Shown piece by piece: positions 34,453-44,952 of a stretch of 64,000 nt of DNA (position 1 is its first letter; each line of letters begins with the position of its first letter). A model generated the notes under the pieces. That model worked only from the letters and a program-made list of their open reading frames with translations, had not been told where the DNA came from and made no database searches. The stretch is from Helicostylum pulchrum. Its lineage: Eukaryota > Mucoromycota > Mucoromycetes > Mucorales > Mucoraceae. The stretch is from positions 62,001 to 126,000 of the forward strand of contig JAIXMO010000024.1 of NCBI GenBank assembly GCA_025677825.1. Reading direction: 5' to 3'. The position numbers were made by a program, and so were the translations under genes.

Positions 34453-34804
34453 TTTATAAAAAAAAAAAGTCCTTTTTTTTTTTGATGGGGACTTTAAGTT
34501 TTTTTTTTTTTAACGATTAAAAGAGAAGAAAACAGAAGAAATGAATGTTTAGAAAAAAAAAAAGTGTGTGGAACGAAAATAGGTGAAAAAGAATTCTGCT
34601 TTTTTTGATTGGATTCCTTTCACATACAGATGATTTCCCCGCTTAAAAAATATATTTTTAATGAATCGAACCAAAGAGGAGGTATCAACCTCCCAAACAA
34701 TTCATCGTCCCCCCGATCTCTCTCACACTTCATTAAAACTCATCTTTCTCTCGCCCATCTTTGGTTAGGTTTTGATTACGTAAAACCGACGTTCTTTTTA
34801 TTTT
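34453..34804. other. Promoter region of the histidine kinase gene
   Basis: About 350 bases upstream of the minus-strand kinase start, shared with the 3' end of the Nup93-like gene. It includes A/T runs and the pyrimidine-rich TCCCCCCGATCTCTCTCACAC around 34709-34730. There is no room for a longer 3' part of the Nup93-like gene. Confidence 0.45.
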
Positions 34805-35459
34805 TTAAATAAGAGTCCCTGCGCTAACAACTTTTGTTGAATCAAATTTAGCTTTAGACAAGTTCAAATTACTTGTATCTACTTTATCTACTTTAAGCTG
34901 AACATCTGATAAATCCTTCCAATACGCATCAACTGTACTATCAAAACTGTCCTTGGAACTATCAACAATCTATTCATGTTCTTTTAGAGGCTATATCTCA
35001 CATTACACACAAACACAAAAAAATTTATATACCTCGTGTCTACCAGCTTCAATAATCTTTAAAACAGTCTCTGTTCTTTGTTGTTCAAGATACCCGTCAA
35101 CATCCATATCCTGAATAGGTTGTCTGTGTTCTTCAAGTCCGCCTAAATGGATAGTACCTAAATCTGTAATCAACTCTTGTGTATTAACACCACCTTGTGC
35201 TAAAAAATAATGACTAACTACAAAGTTATTTTTTCTGTATCTCCCTATATTACGAATTATATATACTTTACGCTCGGATATTTCCTCCTTCGTCATTGCT
35301 GGCAGTCTTTGAAGAAAGCTTCTTTGATTGTGAATCGATTTGATCTAATCCTCTTTCAATACTAGGTAATTCTTGTGGAAGAATTTTACTGTTGGTTAAT
35401 TTAGACCGTTCAAGAATTTGCTTTAAAGAAGCTGCTGGTTGTTCTGTATTTGTGCTCAT
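34805..35459 (-). CDS. Truncated Nup93/Nic96-like N-terminal protein (177 aa)
   Basis: Three exons: complement(join(34805..34969,35033..35213,35272..35459)). The first ~120 residues align by eye to the N-terminal region of the linker nucleoporin Nup93/Nic96: ELPSIERGLDQIDSQSKKL, then YFLAQGGVNTQ, IQDMDVDGYLEQQ and TVLKIIEAGRHE. In the full protein (about 820-870 aa) this region precedes the long alpha-solenoid and helps recruit the Nsp1/Nup62 complex. Here the sequence continues for about 55 residues (VDAYWKDLSDVQLKV ...) and ends at a TAA, with no solenoid and no space for one before the next gene. All splice sites are sound and there are no internal stops, so it may be an expressed short paralogue rather than debris. 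Confidence 0.75.
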
Positions 35460-35839
35460 TTTCTTTTTGAAAGTGTATGCTATAAAAGAGTTATGCTTTT
35501 TCTTTTTTTCTTCAGTGAAAAAAATAAAATAAACACGTCGATTACAAAGTCACAATAATCGGGTGTTGAATGATTACACGTCAAACCGCAAAGCAAACCA
35601 ATTGCTCTGCAAACTCTGTATGCATGCGCTGTTATCAATACATTAAAAAAAGAACATGTAAACTGAATACCTTATTTTTTCACCACACATAAAAAAGACG
35701 TTTTATTTTTTTTCTTACTTGATACGCGGTCGCTTATTGGTTAACAAAAGGTAAATCAGGTACGATTAAACGCATCTCCGAAAAATATATTTCACACGAC
35801 TCCTCTTTTCTCTCACTCTCTCTCTCTCCGTAAACAAAC
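35460..35839. promoter_or_regulatory. Divergent promoter region
   Basis: 380 bases between two divergently transcribed start codons (Nup93-like and YCII-domain genes). On the plus side a pyrimidine tract with CTCTCTCTCTCTC at 35805-35829 precedes the YCII start, a common fungal core promoter feature. No clear TATA box. Confidence 0.45.
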
Positions 35840-36401
35840 ATGCTCAGCACTACAAAACTAGTTTTTTCTGGAACAAGACGCTTTTCTACCTTTTCTTCTA
35901 TGCGCGGTAAGCTTTCTAGATTGCGAACTTTATATGAAAACGTACTTACTTTGTTATCGCTAGTTCCTCAAAACTTTTTAGTTGTTATCAAGGACTTCAC
36001 CGACCCTGACTGCCTTCAACGTCGTTTGAATACTCGTGACGAGCACTTGAAAGGTGCCATTGTCAACAAGACAAACAATGTTATCAGTTTAGGTGGAGCT
36101 ACTTTGGATAATGAAACCGTAAAGAAAAAGAAAAATTAAACCACTCATTATATTTACTTTGCTAAACATATTATTACGTAGGATGGTAAAATGGATGGTA
36201 GTTATTTAATCATGGAGGCTGAATCCACCAAGGATATCGATACCATGCTTAAGGCAGATCCTTATTATAAGGCCAAAGTCTGGGAAAAGTGGGAAATTAA
36301 GCCTATTAAAATGTTAGTGTTATCAAATTGTAAAAATCCACCACTTGGCTAACACACTCTTTTTTCTTTTATTACATAGTGCTATTGGTTCGATTGCTTA
36401 A
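35840..36401 (+). CDS. YCII-related domain protein, probably mitochondrial (124 aa)
   Basis: Four exons: join(35840..35906,35964..36118,36182..36312,36380..36401). After a basic, Ser/Arg-rich N-terminus that looks like a mitochondrial presequence (MLSTTKLVFSGTRRFSTFSS), the protein has the ferredoxin-like YCII fold. Visible elements are NFLVVIKDFTDPDCLQRRLN, a His in RDEHLKGAI, GGATLD, GSYLIMEAES and DPYYKAKVWEKWEIKPIK. The His of RDEHL and an Asp pair are typical conserved positions of this superfamily. Fungal members are small proteins of unknown biochemical role. The last exon is only 22 bases and adds seven residues to the stop. Confidence 0.88.
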
Positions 36402-36427
36402 AATAATCATAATAAAAACCCCATTAT

Positions 36428-38165
36428 TTAAAGGATATAACGATACGTTCTATCACCTACAATCCCGTCTCTTTCAATAATCTTGTTTAATCGAGACAAA
36501 TGAATTCTTAATACGAGCGCACATAACGCCGCTACTAACATGGCACCGCCATTAATCATATTAGATCCAATATACCTTGGTGCATCTGAGGGCCAGCCCG
36601 AGTAAAGTGCAAAAGTACAAATCAACGCACCAAAGTTCGCTACTGAAGAAACAATACCGGTAGCAGAAGCCACCGAAACCGGGTCTTCCTTTGAGTTTGC
36701 CGTCCACGCCATACTCAACGGAACGGTGGGATACGTACCCCCTGCTAAAACCATTAACCCAAAGTACCTTGCTCCAATAGGTTCTGCAAAACTCAAAATA
36801 CAAAACCCAATGAACGCCACGCACGAAGCGCCCATAATAAACACTCCACGACTATTATAATAATCACTCAACCGAGTGACAATGTACACCATGATACCGC
36901 CAAACACAAACGGCGGGATACTCATCAAACTGACCTGGATCGAAGTATATGTACCGATCTGCTGCACGATCTTTGGTATAAAGTAACCGAGCGATGTAGC
37001 TGCCATGACTGGTGTAAAATACAACACGCAAAACAACCAAATTTTAAAATCTTTGAATTCAGACAGCACTTGTTTCAAGTCGCGTTTCATGTTGCGTTCA
37101 TCTGTATCAAGCACAATACGTTCTTGTGTCGACGCCTCTAACCTTTGCTTGACACGCGTACGTTCATCTTGGCTTAAGAAACGGGTGGAGTTTTCGGGCG
37201 TAGAAGGCAAGTAGTAAATGGTAATGACGCCAAATACAACAGAGATAAGTCCAGAGATTAGAAATAACCATTGCCAGCCGTATAATCCTCCCTTGGTATC
37301 AATTAATTGAATACCGGCTGAAATCAGTCCACCGAATGCACCAGATGCAGGGCCTGCAAGATACACTACACCAAGTCGTGCAGAAATCTCCTCAGGTCTG
37401 TACCATAAAGTATTATAATAAGCTATTTTAATTTGGTTAGACTACTTTTTTAAAGTAAAAAAAGGTTTTTTGCATGATCATCTTACTAATGCCTAAAATA
37501 AACAAATAAAGATTAAAATACGAAATATTAGGCTTCTTTTTTTTATCTTTTTACCTGGCCAAAATCCAGCTTCAAAAGCTCCCTGTGAAAAAAAAAAGAC
37601 TCACTAAATAAGTAAACTGACACATGCAAAAAAAAAACTTTGCTTACCAACAAAAATCTTAACAGATAAAAATGCCATGCTGTAGAAATAGCAGCCATAC
37701 AACACGTAACAATACTCCAAGTGATCATAATCCGAGCAATCCAATGCGCTGGATTCACATGCGCCATCATTAAATTCGAAGGCACTTCAAACAACTAATA
37801 TACCTTACCTTTTAATAAAATATGCACTTTCTTTATATATAAAAAAAAAGACTACTTACAATATAAGCGACATAAAACAATCCAAGTCCAATATTATTTT
37901 CTTTTCCCGATAACCCAGCAGTATCAGCCAAAGTATGCTTCTCTGCTTGATTCATCGTCATGGCGTACCCCACATTCGACCGATCCTCCACCGACAAAAA
38001 GTACAAGCAAAAGATCCAAGGTACAATTCGCCAATCGATCTTTTTCAACAGTTTCTTGTCTTCTTCTTGAGCCTGTGGGTCGATACTTCTGACCGAACTG
38101 ACTACAGAGGGACTTGTTCGTTGTCGAATATCCAACTTGACAGAGTCGTCATTAGAACTCTTCAT
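36428..38165 (-). CDS. Dal5-type anion:cation symporter, MFS (493 aa)
   Basis: Five exons: complement(join(36428..37422,37487..37492,37555..37582,37648..37794,37860..38165)). Belongs to the allantoate/nicotinate permease family (ACS family of the MFS). Evidence: the N-terminal DWRIVPWIFCLYFLSVEDRSNVG before and in helix 1, LFEVPSNLMM, GAFEAGFWPG, YYNTLWYRPEEISARLG, then GWQWLFLISGL, YFIPKIVQQ, and WTANSKEDPVSVA near the end. Dal5 relatives take up allantoate, ureidosuccinate, dipeptides, nicotinate or other carboxylates across the plasma membrane; the substrate here cannot be told. The model includes a six-base exon (GCATTA) that restores PGITYYNTLWYRPEE exactly. Skipping it gives the same frame minus two residues. 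Confidence 0.9.
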
Positions 38166-38547
38166 TTGTTAGCTTTTTTTTATAAAGTGTGTGTGTGAGA
38201 TAAAAAAAATATTTTTTTTTTTCGCATGGGAAAAATAAAAAGAGATACGGTCACACTGTATGATGTCAAAAAGTGAATATGAATATGAAGCCTATTCCAA
38301 TATTGATATTTACGACTGATTCATCTAAATAATACCCCCACCTTGAATAACTTACCTGGGTTACAATATAAAAATCATACGATTAAAAAATACACACCGA
38401 GCTAATATATTATATTATATTAAAAATTAATTTATTAAGTTTGTTGTATTAGTTAGTTGTAGTAGTAAGGTAGGTAAAATAAATATTCCAGAATTAGTTA
38501 TTAAAAAGGGAGGAGTGTGTGTTGTGGGTTTCTATATGTTTATAAAA

Positions 38548-41500
38548 TTATGAATCTTCTCCATCGCTGCTATCTTCTTCTTCTTGACGATGCTTTAGTA
38601 TACTCTTTTCAAGCACATCACAGTAATTTTGGTACTTGATAATATCATGCAACATATACTTTGATTTTGCTTCCCAGTTCGAAAGTGCCCTTGTATGATT
38701 TTGACACTTTTGAGGGAACTATATAATCCTGCGTAAGTAAAAAAAAAAAAAAAAACATATGCGATCACTACAATTTTTTTCTTATTACCTTGACAAGAAT
38801 CTTCTTTTTGATTTCTCGATGATCATTAATTTCTTGATTCAACATCCCAAGATACTTTTGCAAATTATCATAATGCGTGGTTTCATCCAACGCACTCGAC
38901 ACCATGGTAGGTGTCGGCGGCACCCAACTGGAGATATGCACCGCATCCGGGTCTCTAAAGTACTTGCCTGTGATCTTCTGGCCACTTTCAACCGCATCCA
39001 AGTCCAAGATCACATCTTCCAAGCAACTCCCCCACCCGTACTCTATATTACTTACACCGCCCTGTAATGGTTCTTTACTTAATCGAGCCGCCCAATAATT
39101 ACACGTTGAAACCCACTCTATGATTTGCTCTTGTGACGCTGCTTGGATCAAGTACACACCTCCATTTGGTTCTTGAATTGCAAACACAAAGGGTCTTGTA
39201 CGGTTGTACCCAGGCGGTGGTAAAGAATTAGCCAATGAGTGATTCAATTCAATCGATCCTATTAATTGGGAATACGTCTAACAAAAAAAGGGTAAGTTTC
39301 CTATTTTCTCTTTTTTTTTTTTTTTTTTTTTACATAATCAAAACTTACTGCCCATCGACCATTATTTGGTGGCACTTCGCTCAAAGGAGAATTAAGGTTT
39401 GTCGCACTCGCGTAACTCTTTGTAAGCGAATCCGCCAAATTAGCAAAACTTGTATTACTTGCGCGAATCATATTACTCTTTCTTGACGACTCATTGCCAT
39501 CCGATTGTAACCCATACATTTTCAATTCACCCTGCCCAACCACCAACAAACACTCTTTCCACTCACGATGCTTTGCCTTTTGATTTGCACTTTCCAACAA
39601 ATGCTTACGCATTACCACACCTTCCTTTAAATAAGGTGGACGACTGGTAAATAAATCAGATGCATGTGTATCCATAAAAGACATCATGTGGCTCTGATTA
39701 GGTGATAGTGTTGTATTTCTAGGCGTTAAAAGCCCTGAAGATTGACCAGAGTTGGTAGAAGAAAACGATTCTCGTCTAGCGTTTCGGTGTGTTGTCATTT
39801 GATGCTTATTTGAAGAACTTGTACTTTTTCTAGGCTACACACAAAAATAAGTACATACACAAAAAAAGGTCATGATTTTTTTTTTTATAAAGTTTACCAA
39901 GGGTTCATCTAGAAATAGCATACTTTCACGCGCACCGGATGTCTTGTGTATCATTGTATTTAAACTACGTTTAATATCAGTCATGCGTCTACTACCCATC
40001 ATACTCATCCGTTTCGAAGATGTTGTGGCCGTAGGTGATAAAAATTCGTTATTCAATTCCTGTTGATTTTGTAACGGTTGTAGAATTTGGTAATTTTTAA
40101 CTGATATATACATGTCCTACAAACAACCAAAACGTTAATTCAGTGTCACCCAACAAAACTTTTTTTTTTTTTTTATATACCTTCAAATAAGCTTCAATAT
40201 GTGCTTCCCATGCCAACATGGAATTAGGTGTTCGTTTAGCTAATTGTTGATCTTTAATTGTAGACATTGTATTCTTTACAAATGCCTGTCGAGTCATACG
40301 TGTATAACTTCCTTGCGCAACATGTAAATCCGTATTTAACAATAAAAGTGAATACACAACTGCATAAACCGTATCTATTTTTAAAAAAAGAAAAAAAAAT
40401 TATTTGTTAATATTTTTTTTTCCCTTTTAAAAAAACACAATTGTTTGTACACAAAACCTGCGCTTCCAAAGATCGTCTTTGGGTTACATTGCCAATATCT
40501 TTTGGCAAATGCTTCTAAAATTCGATCGATTTGCTGTGCCTCAGCACGAAAGTAAAGTTTCGAGCAAACCTTTCTAAACAGTACAAACACTTGTTTAATT
40601 TCCTGCATATACACACACTTTTTTTTAAAATTATTTTTTTTTACCTGAATGCACCATCTAACCTCATTGAAGTAAAATCAAAGTATTCCATATACGCTTG
40701 TAAAGTACTTGTATTTAACGGTTTACTATTTTTAACCAAAAACATTTAACTTTACAAATCAAACGTAACACCAAAAATTTAAAATTTACCTTTGACCGAG
40801 CCATTCAGCAATTCTCTCTCGTTGCACAAACTTTTCATCTTCATGCCATAACTTCGCAGCACATTCTTTTGGTTCATCCTGCTCCTCATTGTCTTGCGAA
40901 AGTAATATTTGAGGATGAGGAGGTAAAGGGCGTTCAGGTGGTACTACCTGAGGGTGATACGAATCTTGCGATACGGTATCCTTTTCAGGTACAGGAGGCG
41001 CATTTTCCGTTACAACTTTATCTAACATTTGTCCACTATGTCTCTTCCAATTCATCATTGATTGTACTACATCTTCTGGTGGTGGTCTACTCGCTCTCTT
41101 TTTATTTGGGCTGTCCATCATGCTCATCATTAATCCCCCAGCGCTCCCAAAGTGTCCTCCAGAAAGTCGTTTCGATAATCTGTTTTCGATCCTTTCTCGT
41201 TCAATATCTTCTTGTGAAACTCCGGTGGCGTCTACAAATATATCTCGCCGTATATCTCCTACTTGATCGTTATCGTCTTCTTCCTCTTCTTCTTCGTAAT
41301 CATCTTCATCGTCGTCTTCGTCTTCATCATCTTCTTCGTCTTCTTCATATTCTACTGTAGTAATTAATCTAGCTTGATTTCTAGTTTGAACATTTGTGGC
41401 TACAATACTCGCTAAATCCAAAACTACAGGTTCCTTTTCGACGGTTTCGTTTATATCAGAAACACTTGTAGCAGCTGTAACATTCTCAACGGATTCACTG

Positions 41501-42249
41501 CCATCGTACACAGATTCAGGCCCAAATGTGCTGTAGATGGAATACGATCCAGTGGATTTTCTAGTGGATGCGTTTGACCATCTTGTATGATTGCTTGCAC
41601 TTGTAACAGATTTTGAAGCTAAAGAAGGTTGTTCGCCTACTTCATAATGATGATACTGTGGTCTATAATTTTGTAATGGCGGTGTAGGCACTTTAGTTTG
41701 TTCTGCATGAATAGGACCACGTTGTTCAGGCTGACGGAACAACGAAGCAAATTGTTGTTCCGCATTGAGTTTCTTGTCTACTGATTTACTTCGCTTCTTT
41801 TTAAACAATTTACCAAAGCTTCTATTATTGGCATTTGCCTTCTATTTTATTTTCAGCAAAAAGGGGATCTCTTTTTTTTTTTTTTATACATAATTATTAC
41901 GAACCTTTCTTGATATATCTTCAGATATAATATCTTCAGTTTTAATACCAAGTACAGCTTCATACTTTTTTCTAGAATTAATTGAAGCAGCTACAATTGG
42001 TTTACGTTTTACTTTTTGCTGTCCATGGATAGGTGGTAAGATATTACTTGTAGTACTACTAATGATGGAAGTAGAAGTCGAAGTAGAAGGTGTGATGGGT
42101 GGTGTAGTAGGCGAGTTTTTAAATCGTGATAGAAAGTAGCTTTTGTTACTGTTCCATATGGAGGATGACGTTGTTGTGTCGGATTGAGATAAGTAAGGTG
42201 TTCCTGATACCGAAACTGATCTTCGTCTTGTATTACTGCTATTTGGCAT
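38548..42249 (-). CDS. Sec7-PH Arf guanine nucleotide exchange factor, Syt1 type (1050 aa)
   Basis: Nine exons: complement(join(38548..38718,38789..39277,39349..39834,39898..40116,40181..40374,40458..40573,40645..40725,40790..41841,41905..42249)). A Sec7 domain (~450-600) is clear: MRLDGAFRKVCSKLYF, RAEAQQIDRILEAFAKRYW with the catalytic glutamate of the GEF finger (~504), and YAVVYSLLLLNTDLHVAQ. A PH domain follows (~730-900: KEGVVMRKHLLESANQ ... EWKECLLVVGQGELKMY ... YLIQAASQEQIIEWVSTCNYWAARL). A coiled-coil-like tail ends with acidic HRQEEEDSSDGED. The first 450 residues are Ser/Thr/Pro-rich with an acidic E/D block. The layout corresponds to fungal Syt1-like and metazoan EFA6/PSD-like Arf-GEFs acting at Golgi or plasma membrane. 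Exact orthology is not resolved. Confidence 0.92.
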
Positions 42250-43440
42250 ATTTTTTTTTTGTCAGCAAAAAAAAAAATATTTATATTTAAAAAAAGAAGA
42301 AAGGAAAAAGGAAAAACCAATAATTAAAAATAAATTATATACTAAAAAAACTTTTTTTTTTAGAGGTACAATAAAGGTTTGGTGTTACAGTGTTATATAT
42401 GTGTGCGTGTGCGTGTGTGTATTAGTTGTAATTTTTTTATTTTTTTAGGGTTTAGAGCACACATGCTACAACGCAATCTCTTATTTTATTATGGATCCAC
42501 TAATAAAGAAAATCATTATCTTTCCCCTTTTTTTACTCTGTAGAAAACAATAAAATATAAAAAAAAAAAAAAACTCCCTGCGAAAAAAATAATAAGGAGG
42601 ATGATTACCCCGTTCTTTTCGCTCTTTGTAATAAGTTCGTATTACTCAAAAAGATCCCAAATTTGAACATGTCACCTTTTTTTTTAGCAGCAAAGCTTGC
42701 GTTACATAAAAAACTACTTTTTTTTTTTATGCCTCTCTTTTTTAAACAGTTCCCATTCAAACGTGGCATTGCAAAACGGGGCTTTTTTTTAGCATGTGTA
42801 CAAAGAAGGACCCTTTATATTTTTCTGAACTGGGGTATTCAACGCGTATCCTTGTGGAGCCTTTATAAAGCGTTCAAACAAAGAAAAAGACTAGCCTAAC
42901 CTTCCCCTCAACCCTCAGCAATTTATACAACACGTTATTGTTACTCTTTCAACAAGCTTGACCATCAAATAACGCGTATCACTCTAATCAATTGATTCTT
43001 CTATCGATTTATAAGCTTAAAAGGAGAGAATATATACAACATGTTTCAAAGATAAATTGAACTGTAATACTGTAAATTAAAAAAAAATAGATAATGACAC
43101 TAATTTTTTTTTCTTCTTAAAAAAATCATATATCCTTTACCACCTTTTTTCAACACACTAACCAAACCTGATTTTAATAGATCCTTTGATATTTGACTGC
43201 AAGTATGAAACTTTGTACTCCTGTACCGAAACCAATATACTTTGCACTACAGATACGAGTGCGAGATATTTTTCTTTTGGGCCTGGCCGCGTAAATTGAT
43301 TACGCATATCACCAATATATCATCAAACATTTACCTGCAGCGTCTTAGTTCTCAAGCCTATTCCGTCTTAGAAAGACATTTCTTTGAAATTAACCACTAA
43401 AGATGTTATTTAAATGATTACAAGACAAAGAGGTACAATT
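42250..43440. other. Intergenic region left of the degenerate locus
   Basis: About 1.2 kb. It includes a TG-rich stretch at 42398-42420 and A/T runs upstream of the Arf-GEF gene. The one longer ORF (78 codons, plus, 42663-42899) is Phe/Lys-rich and not convincing. Confidence 0.45.
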
Positions 43441-44692
43441 ATATCACCAAACTTCTTCAATCGCACTCTTACTAATATTTAACCCTATGGATCTGACCGC
43501 TTCAGTTAAACCTTAAAAGCGCTCGTCTTTTACTTGCCGATGAAAAAGGACAAGTTCCGCAGGAATCCAAGACTTGCTTTTTTTCTGGTAAAGATCCATG
43601 TAGCGTGCGTACGGTCCAGAACATCTAAGGGTATCACAGATCTGATATTTGTTTAGAGCAGATGTATTCTTCTGCAAAGACAAGCCTACAAACCATCAAG
43701 AAAAGATCTTGGCTTAATAGTCAAACCTCCTCCCATACGAAGAGTGCACGAAGTATTTATGTGTACTCTCTTGTCATTTTAATAAACGGAGTTTTCATTC
43801 GCGCTAAAGGAAACGCATATTCCGGTGCTGGTATTGCCAAGTATCTCACAGCTGTTGTTTCTCTCGTCGTAAGTAGAAAATAATGTTTAATTTTTTCTAC
43901 AATAAATTAATAACTGATTATGTATCTACAGCGAATGCTGACTCGGAACTTTGAAGTTATTCAAATGATGGTACGCCTTGCTCAACGGGACAACATCACT
44001 TATCAAAGCCAGACATGCCAAGACTTTGGTTTGGGCATCTTTTGGTCAGAACATAAAATTGGCAGTTATTCAATGCATTGTATAAACTGCCTGGATCGAT
44101 GAAAATTTCTGAAGAGTTAAGAAAGAACTTGAACAACGATAGTTGGTTTCTTCGCGATGAAATAAAACAATGGAGAAACGTAAATGCTGTCATAGAAGAT
44201 TATTTATCGTTAGACACATATAGCAAAAATTCAAGCACAATCTTGGATCAAATCATCATGAATCTTCAAAAATTAGAGAATTACGTCTCAACAAACTTAG
44301 TGACAACAACAAAAAATAGTACGCTATGGTAGTCTAATTAAACTTGTATTCTTTTTGGCTCTTGAAATATGTATATTCTGATTGACAGGATTAACCACAA
44401 GAAGGTGAGAATACGTCTAATCCCAAAAAATAAGCGTTTGGTATGCTAGGCCAACTAATCGAGTTCGTTGCGAATATCGGCAACTCTACACAAGAACTAA
44501 ACAAAGCGCCGGCCACAATATCAGAAACCGAGTATATGCCCATAAGAACGCATACAAAGAAACGTAATTTGCAGCTACCAAACTACCCCCCCCCCCCCCC
44601 AGATCCAACGAAAAGAAAAAGAAATAATTTGAAAGCATATTTTTATAGTTTTAGGAGGTATTTTTTTTTTTTGCTGGGTGACACAGCATATT
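43440..44692 (+). pseudogene. Unidentified degenerate multi-exon locus
   Basis: Protein-like stretches occur in several frames of one strand, with intron-like signals between them. The first reads LLLADEKGQVPQESKT before a GTAAAG donor at ~43589. Then come GVFIRAKGNAYSGAGIAKYL and, across a GTAAGT...CTACAG intron (43870-43931), RMLTRNFEVIQMMVRL and GLGIFWSEHKIGSY. A +1 shift near 44075 leads to KISEELRKNLNNDSWFLRDE and onward to LENYVSTNLV, stop near 44332. A last open stretch (44443-44692) has a C run that encodes poly-Pro. Frames do not join cleanly, so the locus seems broken or wrongly modelled. I do not recognise the family. Confidence 0.3.
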
Positions 44693-44952
44693 GAATTTTT
44701 GACGCAGCACGACATACAGTCAAATAATAATGTATTTTTATTACTTGCTAATTAAACAAAATATACTGCAAAATTCTGATATTGGCATTTGTGCTACAAA
44801 TATATTTGATGACCCAAGCTTTTCTTTATAAAAAAAAATGAAAAGGTATAAAAAAAATCGTCCTTTGAGAATTATAACACAACACTTTAACATTACTTTA
44901 TTAACAGCTCAATCAAAGAGAGAGAAAAAAGATGTACTTTTTTTTATTGCTA

